Source of the DNA: Acidimicrobiales bacterium
GTDB lineage: Bacteria; Actinomycetota; Acidimicrobiia; Acidimicrobiales; Ilumatobacteraceae
Reading direction: 5' to 3'
Assembly: GCA_030833305.1 (NCBI GenBank)
Contig: JAURHL010000006.1
Location: 1-27,149, forward strand
DNA length: 27,149 bases
Made by a program: the position numbers and the translations under genes. Of the stretch, positions 21,000 through 27,149 are shown in pieces (position 1 is the first letter of the stretch; each line of letters begins with the position of its first letter). The notes beneath the pieces are model-generated. The model was not told where the DNA came from. It saw only the letters and a program-made list of their open reading frames with translations, and searched no databases.

Positions 21000-21659
21000 G
21001 TGCGTCCGCGGGTACCGATGTTCATCGTTGCCGGCGTGCTTTGGGCGGTTTCCTGTGGTTCGGATTCCTCGGCCACCATCGTCCTTCGAGACGCCGACGA
21101 CATTCAGGTGATGACACCCGAGGAGGTGGCCGCCATGAAAGCGTCGGCGACCACGATCGCCACCGACGGCAACCTTTCATCCGATGGTTCACCCCCGCCG
21201 GCGTCCGAAAGCGGCGACACGATCCCGTTGAACGAGGACGATCGCCCGGCCGAATTGAAGCTCTTCGATGCCTACGCCGAGTTTCGGGGATGTATCGAAG
21301 ACTCCGGTGAGACCATCAGGGGAAATCTCCAGGACCCCAACAATCCGGCGTACCAGGATCCCGAGTACCTCGAACTCATTCAGAAGTGCGCGGCCCGCAG
21401 CGACATCATCAATGTTTTGAACGAGGTCGAGGCGACCCGTACGTCATTGACTCCCGAGCAAATCGAGGAGCGAAACGTCGCTTTCAAATTGCTCAGCGAA
21501 TGTTTGAAGAAACGTGGATGGAAGATCGAAACCGCCGTCGATGCCCAGGGGTTGATCAATCCGACGAGGTTCGAATCGGCCGAGGGTGACCTGGACGATC
21601 GCGACATCAATCAGTGCCTGTCGGAGACCGGAATCAACGACGCCATCGAGAACGGTTGA
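21000..21659 (+). CDS. Secreted lipoprotein with two Cys-pair repeats, exporter-associated
   Basis: The protein is 219 residues from GTG 21000. An N-terminal signal (RVRPRVPMFIVAGVLWAVSC) ends in a lipobox AVS-C19, predicting lipid anchoring outside the cell membrane. A Ser/Pro/Asp-rich linker follows. The mature part holds four cysteines, C98, C130, C168 and C206, in two units: an FRGCIEDSG...IQKC unit and an LSECLKKRG...INQC unit. Each begins with a Cys four residues before a Gly, and the Cys partners are 32 and 38 residues apart, which suggests an internal duplication with two disulphides. Actinobacterial lipoproteins of this Cys-x4-Gly sort are often encoded beside MacA/MacB-like genes, as here. 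Function is unknown; a substrate-binding or chaperone role for the exporter is inference. Confidence 0.8.
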   Translation: MRPRVPMFIVAGVLWAVSCGSDSSATIVLRDADDIQVMTPEEVAAMKASATTIATDGNLSSDGSPPPASESGDTIPLNEDDRPAELKLFDAYAEFRGCIEDSGETIRGNLQDPNNPAYQDPEYLELIQKCAARSDIINVLNEVEATRTSLTPEQIEERNVAFKLLSECLKKRGWKIETAVDAQGLINPTRFESAEGDLDDRDINQCLSETGINDAIENG

Positions 21660-21678
21660 TCCAGAAAGTGGTGAACAC

Positions 21679-23829
21679 ATGAATTCGCGAATGAAGATCG
21701 TGGGGGGTCTCGTCGGCGCGGCCCTCCTGACTCTCGTCGCCGTGTTGGCTGTCGGATCCGGGGGGAGTGACTCGAACGACGAATTGCTGATCACTCCTCG
21801 TCTCGTCGAGCGACGCGACCTCCAAGACGTGTTGACCGTCAGCGGAGAAGTACGTCGAGACGAAACGCGCAAAATCAACTCCGCCGTCGACGGGAAGGTC
21901 AGCTACATCAACGTCGATGATGGGGAGACCATCGAGGTGGGGGATGCGATCCTCGCCCTCGACGGTCGGGCGTCGGTTGCCGTGAACGGGGACTTCTCGT
22001 TTTACCGGCGGCTTTCCGTCGGGAGTGTCGGCCCGGACGTCCGTCAACTCGAGGAGATCCTGGTGGCCGCCGGGCATGACATCGATCGCCCCGATGAACT
22101 CTTCACCGAGGAAACCCGACGCGCTTTGGCCGAGTGGCAGCAAACCCGCGGGTACGGAGGTGCGACCCCCGAGGGGAATGAGACCCTGACGGTGGGCTTG
22201 CTTTCCAACCCCTCGGCGTACAACGTGGGTCGCGCCAACACGGTGGCTTTCACCGTGACACCCGCGATCCCCAGCACGTCCGGATCGGGTGTACATCCCC
22301 GTGTCGTTTTGCCGGTGATCGGAATATCGGTCGACAAGGCTCGGGCGAACGAAGGCGAGGAGCTGACCTACACCGTGACCGCGTCGGTGGCTCCAGCTTC
22401 CAATCTGGTCATAGCCATCGCCTCCGGAGGCGAGGCCACCGAGGGTGACGATCCCTTGGATGGCGACGATTACAGCGAGATTCTCGGCTCGGTGACTTTG
22501 CCCGCCGGTCAGACCTCCATCACGTTCACCGTCGACATATTCGTCGACAACGTCATCGAGGATGAAGAGGACCTCACGGTGACCCTGACCGAACAATTCG
22601 GCACCGATCCGGATTATGACGTCGGACCCACCAACCAGGCGCGAACGGTCATCGAGTCCAACGGGGCGGACCTCGACCCGCGCCTGACCGTGACGGCGAG
22701 TAACCAATCGCTCGACGAAGGGGGCACGGTCACCTTCACGGTGCGAACGACCGTCGAATCGAACCGGGACATCGACTTCGAGGTTTTGCTGTCAGGCACG
22801 GCAACGGGCGATGCCGACTACGTACTGCCGGACGACGATGACTATTCGATTCCAGCCGGTGCGCGGAGCACCCAGATTCAGGTTCAGGCCCGTCGAGACG
22901 ACGCGGTCGAACCGGACGAGACGTTGATCTTCACGTTGCTCGCGGATGTGCCAACCGGCGGTCGGGCGCCGGAATACTCTTTGGGCGAATCCGTCAGCTC
23001 GACTGTCACCATCGAGAGCTCCGATCTACCGGAGATGACGTTGCTCGGCGGAGGAACCGTCGCCGAGGGGCGGTCGGGATCCTTCCGTATCGTGGCCGAT
23101 TCTCCGGTCACCGAGGACACATCGGTGAATTATCAAATCAGCGGAACCGCAACCAACGGAACCGATTTCGACGTCCTCACCGGAACGGTCATCATGCGTG
23201 CCGGTTCTTCGAGCGTCTCCGTACCGGTCAATTTCACGAACGACGACGTGGTGTTCGAGCCATCCGACATGATCGTCGCGGATTGGCCAGCACGGGTCGG
23301 AACGGTGGAAGTCGACGAGGGCGAGTTCGTGCTGCAGGGAGCTGTGATGCTGAATCTCACCGAGCCACAGTTCACCATCACGATGAAGGTCAGCCCATCC
23401 GATCGCGCGGAGTTGGCGGTGGGTCAGGTCGTTTCGGTCGATCTGACGGTCGGTGGTCAGGTACTCCCCGGGGTGATCTCCGAACTCGACGACAGCGCCA
23501 CGGTGGGGGCCCAGGGTGAGGAGACGTACGAAGGCACGATCGAGGTGCAAGGCGACTTCTCGGCGGTGGACGGTGCAACCGTGTCGATCGACGTGACTCT
23601 GGCCGAGGTCGAGGACGCACTCGTGGTGCCGGTGGCCTCCGTCCTCCGTTCGGCCGATGGGGACATCGTCCGCATCGTGAACGATCAAGGAACCATCTCA
23701 CGTGTTCCGGTGGTCATCGGGTTGATCGACGGCGAGTGGGCCGAGATCAAGGAGGGCCTCAAGGGCGACGAATTGGTCATCGTCGACATCGAGTCGGGTG
23801 CGTCGGCCGATGACTCCGGCGGCGCCTGA
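21679..23829 (+). CDS. MacA/HlyD-like adaptor with peptidoglycan-binding and three Calx-beta domains
   Basis: The protein is 716 residues. An N-terminal membrane anchor (about 7-26) is followed by an HlyD/lipoyl-like segment (DGKVSYINVDDGETIEVGDA, about 71-90) and a peptidoglycan-binding_1 helix bundle (about 112-160, SVGPDVRQLEEILVAAG and LAEWQQTRGYGG). Three Calx-beta repeats come next (about 213-327, 331-447 and 452-525), with acidic calcium-type loops GDDYSE, DDDDYS and GTDFDV and closing edges such as EDEEDLTVTL and VEPDETLIFTL. The adaptor then resumes at VVFEPSDMIVADWPARV, with a beta-barrel (VGQVVSVDLTVGG) and membrane-proximal domain (DALVVPVASVLR). It is predicted to span from membrane to cell wall as the extracytoplasmic arm of the ABC exporter encoded next. 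The start has only a weak ribosome-binding site. Confidence 0.88.
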   Translation: MNSRMKIVGGLVGAALLTLVAVLAVGSGGSDSNDELLITPRLVERRDLQDVLTVSGEVRRDETRKINSAVDGKVSYINVDDGETIEVGDAILALDGRASVAVNGDFSFYRRLSVGSVGPDVRQLEEILVAAGHDIDRPDELFTEETRRALAEWQQTRGYGGATPEGNETLTVGLLSNPSAYNVGRANTVAFTVTPAIPSTSGSGVHPRVVLPVIGISVDKARANEGEELTYTVTASVAPASNLVIAIASGGEATEGDDPLDGDDYSEILGSVTLPAGQTSITFTVDIFVDNVIEDEEDLTVTLTEQFGTDPDYDVGPTNQARTVIESNGADLDPRLTVTASNQSLDEGGTVTFTVRTTVESNRDIDFEVLLSGTATGDADYVLPDDDDYSIPAGARSTQIQVQARRDDAVEPDETLIFTLLADVPTGGRAPEYSLGESVSSTVTIESSDLPEMTLLGGGTVAEGRSGSFRIVADSPVTEDTSVNYQISGTATNGTDFDVLTGTVIMRAGSSSVSVPVNFTNDDVVFEPSDMIVADWPARVGTVEVDEGEFVLQGAVMLNLTEPQFTITMKVSPSDRAELAVGQVVSVDLTVGGQVLPGVISELDDSATVGAQGEETYEGTIEVQGDFSAVDGATVSIDVTLAEVEDALVVPVASVLRSADGDIVRIVNDQGTISRVPVVIGLIDGEWAEIKEGLKGDELVIVDIESGASADDSGGA

Positions 23830-23857
23830 CGTCATGTCCGACGTCATGTCCGACGTC
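23828..23857 (+). repeat. 12-bp tandem repeat at the adaptor/ATPase junction
   Basis: GACGTCATGTCC is repeated twice without interruption (23828-23839, 23840-23851), followed by a third GACGTC. Each full unit carries an ATG in the frame of the ATPase, so the repeat encodes M-S-D-V twice. Copy-number slippage would change the N-terminus by four residues without a frameshift. Confidence 0.9.
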
Positions 23858-24535
23858 CTCATGCGACTCGAGGGCGTCTCGCGTTGCTATGGCTCCGGGG
23901 AGGCGACGGTGTGGGCCTTGCACGACGTCACTCTGTCGATCCATGCCGGAGATTTCGTGTCGATCGTCGGACCGTCGGGAAGCGGAAAGTCGACGATGCT
24001 CGGACTGCTGGGTTGTCTCGACTCGCCGACATCTGGCTCCATCACCGTTGGGGGAGTCGAGGTCACCGGTCTCGCCGACGCTGCGCGCACCCATGTGCGT
24101 GGACAGAGCATCGGGTTCGTGTTCCAGCAGTTCCACCTCATTCCGCACCTCGACGCTCTCGGAAACGTCGAGACGGCTCTGCTGTACCGCGACTTGAAGC
24201 CTGCCGAGCGTCGCGAGCGCTCCATGGAGTCACTGGAGCGGGTGGGACTCGGTCACCGGTTTGATCACCGCCCCGTCCAGCTTTCCGGCGGAGAACAACA
24301 ACGCGTCGCCCTGGCTCGGGCCCTCGTGACCCAACCCAAGATCCTCCTCGCCGATGAACCCACCGGTGCGCTCGACACACGGAATGCGGCGAACGTGATG
24401 GAAATCCTCGCCGGACTTCAATCCGACGAACGAGCGGTGGTGATCGTCACCCACGACACCGATATCGCCAATTCCGCGGCGCGCAAAGTGTCGATGCTCG
24501 ACGGACGAATCGTGAGTGACGAGGTTTTGCGGTGA
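23834..24535 (+). CDS. ABC transporter ATP-binding protein (MacB/LolD type)
   Basis: The protein is 233 residues from ATG 23834. All ATPase motifs are intact: Walker A GPSGSGKST (46-54), Q-loop in FVFQQFHLIPHL, signature LSGGEQQRVALARAL, Walker B ILLADEPTGALD and the switch His in VIVTHDTD. The family is the lipoprotein/macrolide exporter class (MacB, LolD, FtsE), which couples ATP use to mechanotransmission through a FtsX-type permease. Starts at 23846 and 23861 are also in frame, because the region is a tandem repeat containing ATG codons. The stop overlaps the permease GTG (GTGA). It is cotranscribed with the adaptor, whose stop lies four bases upstream. Confidence 0.93.
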   Translation: MSDVMSDVLMRLEGVSRCYGSGEATVWALHDVTLSIHAGDFVSIVGPSGSGKSTMLGLLGCLDSPTSGSITVGGVEVTGLADAARTHVRGQSIGFVFQQFHLIPHLDALGNVETALLYRDLKPAERRERSMESLERVGLGHRFDHRPVQLSGGEQQRVALARALVTQPKILLADEPTGALDTRNAANVMEILAGLQSDERAVVIVTHDTDIANSAARKVSMLDGRIVSDEVLR

Positions 24536-25719
24536 ACGTGTTCCGTGACCTGGTCCGGGTCGCCATGGTCGGTTTGCTCGCCCGTAAGGTCCGCACCCTT
24601 CTTCTCCTTCTCGGGCCGATGATCGGCGTGGCCGCCATCATCGCCGCGGTCGGACTCACCGACTCGGCGAAAGGAGACCTCAAGGCCAAGGTCGCCGAGC
24701 TCGGGACGAACCTCGTGGAAGCCTCGGCTTCGAGTTCGTTCGGAGGGCAGAACCCCACTCTGCCACGAGACGTCGTCGAACGGGCCATGACCGTCACCTC
24801 GGTGCGCTCGGTCGCGCCAATCGTCGAGCTTTCCAACATCATCGTGACTCCGTACGAGGAGGCGCGGGAGAAGTACGAAACGGTTCCCATACCGGTTGTC
24901 GGAGCGGATGAGAATCTTCCCGTGGTCCTCGAGGTCCCCATGGTCTCCGGTCGGTGGATCAACTCCTTCGATGAGGGATCCAATGCCCGTAGTGCCGTGA
25001 TCGGTGTCGGTCTGGCGCGTGAATTCGGGGTCCTGCCCGAGGAATTGCGCACCATCGACGTCGGTGGGTTCGATTACACGGTCGTGGGAATTCTTGATTC
25101 GGTGCTACTCGAGCCGGGCTTCGACACCGCGGTGTTCATTTCGTTCGCGAGCGCGGAGAACGACTTTCTCGACGACGACGTTCTTCCGAACAAAATCTAC
25201 GCCCGCGTCGACCCATCGCGAGTCGACGAGACGGCCGACGCACTCACGACCGCCATCGGACTCGGCGGCCCCGACGAGGTGAAGACGGATGTGAAAAGCG
25301 AAGCACTGGAGTTGGCCGCTCAATCGGATCGCCAACTGCAGTTGATCGTGGTGTCGATGGGTTTGTTGGCGATCATCGTCGGCGGTCTGGGTATCGCCAA
25401 TGTGATGTCCATCTCGGTCATTCAACGATCGAGTGAAATCGGAATCCGACGCGCCCTCGGTCACACGCGAAAGATCATCGCGGTCCAGTTCCTGCTCGAG
25501 GCGATCGTGGTGGGTGTGATCGGTGGAATCTGTGGCGTGTTGTTGGGAATGCTCGCGATCTTCGTGGGAGCTTCCATCGCCGGTTGGGTTTTCGTCATGG
25601 CGCCGTGGTTGGCCCCCGCGGGCGTCGTCCTGGCGATCACGATCTCGGTCATGGCCGGTTTGTATCCCGCCCGTCGAGCGGCTCGTCTGGAGCCACTCGA
25701 GACGCTGCGTCTCGGCTGA
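24532..25719 (+). CDS. ABC transporter permease (MacB/FtsX type)
   Basis: The protein is 395 residues with the MacB topology: one N-terminal helix (about 22-41, LLLLLGPMIGVAAIIAAVGL), a large extracytoplasmic domain with MacB-core features (SSSFGGQNPTLPRDVVE, VPMVSGRWI, VIGVGLAREFG), and three C-terminal helices around VSMGLLAIIVGGLGIANVMS, AIVVGVIGGICGVLLGMLAI and PAGVVLAITISVMAGLYPA. The coupling segment QRSSEIGIRRALGHTRKI matches the family, and the end LEPLETLRLG is typical. It should work with the ATPase and the Calx-beta adaptor as a tripartite-like exporter in a monoderm. Substrate unknown; macrolides, peptides or lipids are all possible. GTGA overlap with the ATPase gene. Confidence 0.93.
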   Translation: MNVFRDLVRVAMVGLLARKVRTLLLLLGPMIGVAAIIAAVGLTDSAKGDLKAKVAELGTNLVEASASSSFGGQNPTLPRDVVERAMTVTSVRSVAPIVELSNIIVTPYEEAREKYETVPIPVVGADENLPVVLEVPMVSGRWINSFDEGSNARSAVIGVGLAREFGVLPEELRTIDVGGFDYTVVGILDSVLLEPGFDTAVFISFASAENDFLDDDVLPNKIYARVDPSRVDETADALTTAIGLGGPDEVKTDVKSEALELAAQSDRQLQLIVVSMGLLAIIVGGLGIANVMSISVIQRSSEIGIRRALGHTRKIIAVQFLLEAIVVGVIGGICGVLLGMLAIFVGASIAGWVFVMAPWLAPAGVVLAITISVMAGLYPARRAARLEPLETLRLG

Positions 25720-25758
25720 CTCGTCAGCGATACGACATCTCTGACCCGTCAGCGATAC
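25716..25758. repeat. Two near-identical 18-bp palindrome-bearing repeats between convergent genes
   Basis: CTGAC-Y-CGTCAGCGATAC occurs at 25716-25733 and 25741-25758 with one mismatch, a period of 25 bases. Each contains a CTGAC/GTCAG inverted repeat with a two-base loop. The first abuts the permease stop and the second covers the stop of the convergent oxidoreductase gene. They may act as back-to-back terminators or as a small duplication; no T-tract is present. Confidence 0.6.
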
Positions 25759-26717
25759 AGGTCGAACAACTGGCCGATGGCCTTCACCTGACCACCACTG
25801 GTGCTCGACATGACGGCGATCGGTTCGACGCCGATCGATCGCCAGCGTTCGAACCCGTCCAACACGTCTCGTGCCGTGCCGAACAACGTGCAGTCGGCCA
25901 GCCATTCGTCGCTCATCAGCGATCCGAGATCGACGGAGGTCGTGTCGGCCATCGCATTCTCGATGCGCTCCATCTCCTCGACGTATCCGGCGGCTTTCCA
26001 GTAGTTGCGATAGTTCGGAAGTCGCACGTAGGTCGTCATCGTTCGACGATTGATGGCCGCCGCGGCCACTTTGTCATCGTCGATGACGGTCGGAATCATG
26101 TTCGCGACGTAAAAACCGCGACCGCGGAGAACGGCGGGTATGCGCTCGACTTGAGACGTCGTGTGCCGGAAACTCGCGTTGGCCCACAGGGCCCCCTCAC
26201 CGATCTCACTCGCCAGATCGAGCATTCGGTCACGAAGAGCAGCCACGTAAATGGGCGGCAGCTCGCCTCCGTACTTCGCGTTGCTCCGAAGCGCCTCGAC
26301 GAACGAGCGCATATCGGAAAGCGGCGGGCCCATCGTTGCTCCCGTACGTCGAACCATCGGCTCGTGGCTGACGCCGAGACCCAACGCGAATCGTCCACCT
26401 GACAACTCGTGGGTGTGACTGGCCAGAGCCCCGATCTCTCCGATCGCATTTCCGTAGATGCCCTGAATCGCGGTGAAGAAGCGGATGGTGCGGGTTTCAT
26501 GGGCCAGGCTCACACCCAAGCCGAGCGCGCCACCGAGACTCGGACACGCCAGGGCCGGGAATCCGAGCCGCTCCGCCTCGTGGGCCAATTCAAGAATCGC
26601 ACGACGCTTACCCGGTGAGGCGACGATCGAGAGCGCGGGTAGAGCGGTGTTCGAGGCGGACACGAGCGGCATGAGGCGACGGTACTTCAACGACCGAGAC
26701 CGAGGCGTAGTGGTCAT
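25749..26717 (-). CDS. LLM-class (luciferase-like) F420-dependent oxidoreductase
   Basis: The protein is 322 residues with a TIM-barrel of the bacterial luciferase superfamily. Signatures: LELAHEAERLGFPALACPS, TIRFFTAIQGIYGN (the strand and loop that hold the deazaflavin in F420 users), LSGGRFALGLGVSHEP, ELPPIYVAALRDRMLDLASEIGEGALW and a late GTARDVLDGFERW. In actinobacteria with F420 these enzymes commonly use F420H2 to reduce diverse substrates, and npdG in this window shows F420 metabolism, but FMN use cannot be excluded. The ATG at 26717 is a choice; an ATG at 26672 would drop 15 basic residues. It is divergent from pimA with only 18 bases between the start codons, so the promoters must overlap. 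Confidence 0.87.
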   Translation of the reverse strand: MTTTPRSRSLKYRRLMPLVSASNTALPALSIVASPGKRRAILELAHEAERLGFPALACPSLGGALGLGVSLAHETRTIRFFTAIQGIYGNAIGEIGALASHTHELSGGRFALGLGVSHEPMVRRTGATMGPPLSDMRSFVEALRSNAKYGGELPPIYVAALRDRMLDLASEIGEGALWANASFRHTTSQVERIPAVLRGRGFYVANMIPTVIDDDKVAAAAINRRTMTTYVRLPNYRNYWKAAGYVEEMERIENAMADTTSVDLGSLMSDEWLADCTLFGTARDVLDGFERWRSIGVEPIAVMSSTSGGQVKAIGQLFDLYR

Positions 26718-26721
26718 TCGG

Positions 26722-26728
26722 TATCTTG
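26722..26728. promoter_or_regulatory. Overlapping divergent -10 region of pimA and the LLM gene
   Basis: The plus strand reads TATCTTG: TATCTT fits TANNNT for pimA, eight bases before its GTG. The minus strand reads CAAGATA: CAAGAT is a partial -10 (A2 and T6 kept) five bases before the LLM ATG. With just 18 bases between the two starts, both promoters have to use these bases if the genes are expressed from this gap. Confidence 0.35.
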
Positions 26729-26735
26729 TGTCCTC

Positions 26736-27149
26736 GTGCCCGCATCCGACCGTCTCCGAATCGGCTTGTTGTGCCCGTACAGCCTCACCACTCCGGGTGG
26801 CGTCCAAGGTCAGGTCATGGGCCTCGCCCGCGAATTGCGTCGAATGGGTCATGAAGTCCGTGTCCTCGGTCCGTGCGACGGTGCACCGCCGGACACGTTC
26901 GTCACTCCGCTCGGAGATTCCCTTCCCACCGCGGCCAACGGATCGGTGGCGCCTTTGGCACCGGATCCCTCGGCCTCCCTGCGGACCATTCGCGTCCTCA
27001 AGGACGAGGAATTCGACATCCTTCATCTCCACGAGCCACTGTCTCCCGGCCCCACCTTCACCTCACTCGTCATGCAGATGGCGCCGATCGTCGCCACCTG
27101 GCTGATCGGGATGCAGGGCGTGGGGCTGGCCGGCCTCTATATGTCGGCC
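26736..27149 (+). CDS. pimA: Phosphatidylinositol mannosyltransferase, N-terminal part (3' end outside window)
   Basis: 138 codons are visible before the window ends. The N-terminus matches GT4-family PimA: LRIGLLCPYSLTTPGGVQGQ, with the GGVQ loop that binds the donor/acceptor, LARELRRMGHEVRVLGP, a NGSVAPL segment and DILHLHEPLSPGPTFTSLV. PimA adds the first mannose from GDP-mannose to phosphatidylinositol at the inner membrane face. This agrees with pgsA and patA upstream. After QMAPIVAT the expected continuation is FH-plus small residues, but the frame here reads WLIGMQGVGLAGLYMSA, which does not look like PimA. The last 50 or so bases may therefore be divergent or wrongly joined. GTG start at 26736. 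Confidence 0.8.
   Translation, partial: MPASDRLRIGLLCPYSLTTPGGVQGQVMGLARELRRMGHEVRVLGPCDGAPPDTFVTPLGDSLPTAANGSVAPLAPDPSASLRTIRVLKDEEFDILHLHEPLSPGPTFTSLVMQMAPIVATWLIGMQGVGLAGLYMSA

Noticed and set aside
20991..26735. Export cassette as a mobile element
   Set aside because: I see no transposase, integrase, terminal inverted repeats, target-site duplication or tRNA at the borders, and base composition matches the surroundings.
1..27149. tRNA, rRNA, CRISPR or prophage content
   Set aside because: No cloverleaf, rRNA-like stretch, spaced direct repeats or phage structural genes were found; coding sequence covers nearly all of the window.

Overview
This is a contiguous stretch of GC-rich (about 60%) bacterial chromosome, packed with genes, most of which overlap or nearly touch their neighbours. 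The gene content points to a high-GC Actinobacterium, most likely class Acidimicrobiia or a close relative. The main clues are a mycothiol ligase (mshC), a bacterial proteasome activator (bpa), an F420:NADP oxidoreductase (npdG), an InhA-type enoyl reductase, and a phosphatidylinositol-mannoside locus (thrS, HIT, pgsA, patA, pimA). There are no tRNA or rRNA genes, no CRISPR array, no insertion sequences and no phage genes, and no gap between genes is longer than about 120 bases.

Layout. (1) 2-3819, plus strand: aroK (3' end only), aroB, aroQ, an M24 Xaa-Pro peptidase, efp and nusB, a classic shikimate/translation/antitermination operon. (2) 3838-5476: a convergent Rrf2-family regulator, divergent from a type I phosphodiesterase-like hydrolase; an inverted repeat lies between their promoters. 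(3) 5484-10955: bpa, dnaE (replicative polymerase with an intact PHP metal site), an unrecognised 218-residue protein and a nitroreductase. (4) 11025-14204: a DUF35 OB-fold/Zn-ribbon protein with its SCP2-type thiolase, facing fabI/inhA on the minus strand, then divergent npdG. (5) 14201-16176: mshC overlapping npdG, then a PlsC-type acyltransferase. (6) 16186-20990: thrS, HIT hydrolase/phosphorylase, two-TM conserved protein, pgsA-type CDP-alcohol phosphotransferase and patA. (7) 21000-25719: a four-gene export cassette made of a lipoprotein with duplicated Cys pairs, a MacA-like adaptor carrying a peptidoglycan-binding domain and three Calx-beta repeats, an ATPase and a MacB/FtsX-type permease. 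(8) 25749-27149: an LLM-class (probably F420-dependent) oxidoreductase on the minus strand, divergent from the 5' part of pimA.

How it fits together. Regions 5, 6 and 8 supply envelope phospholipids and glycolipids: PlsC acylation, PI-phosphate synthesis, and PIM mannosylation and acylation. The export cassette of region 7 sits inside what is, in mycobacteria, an uninterrupted pgsA-patA-pimA order. F420, mycothiol and proteasome-activator genes give an actinobacterial redox and proteolysis signature.

The most unusual things in the window are the Calx-beta/peptidoglycan-binding ABC adaptor with its paired four-Cys lipoprotein, and the very regular TANNNT-N6-start-codon arrangement. The latter predicts leaderless mRNAs for about seven genes and was used to fix several start sites.
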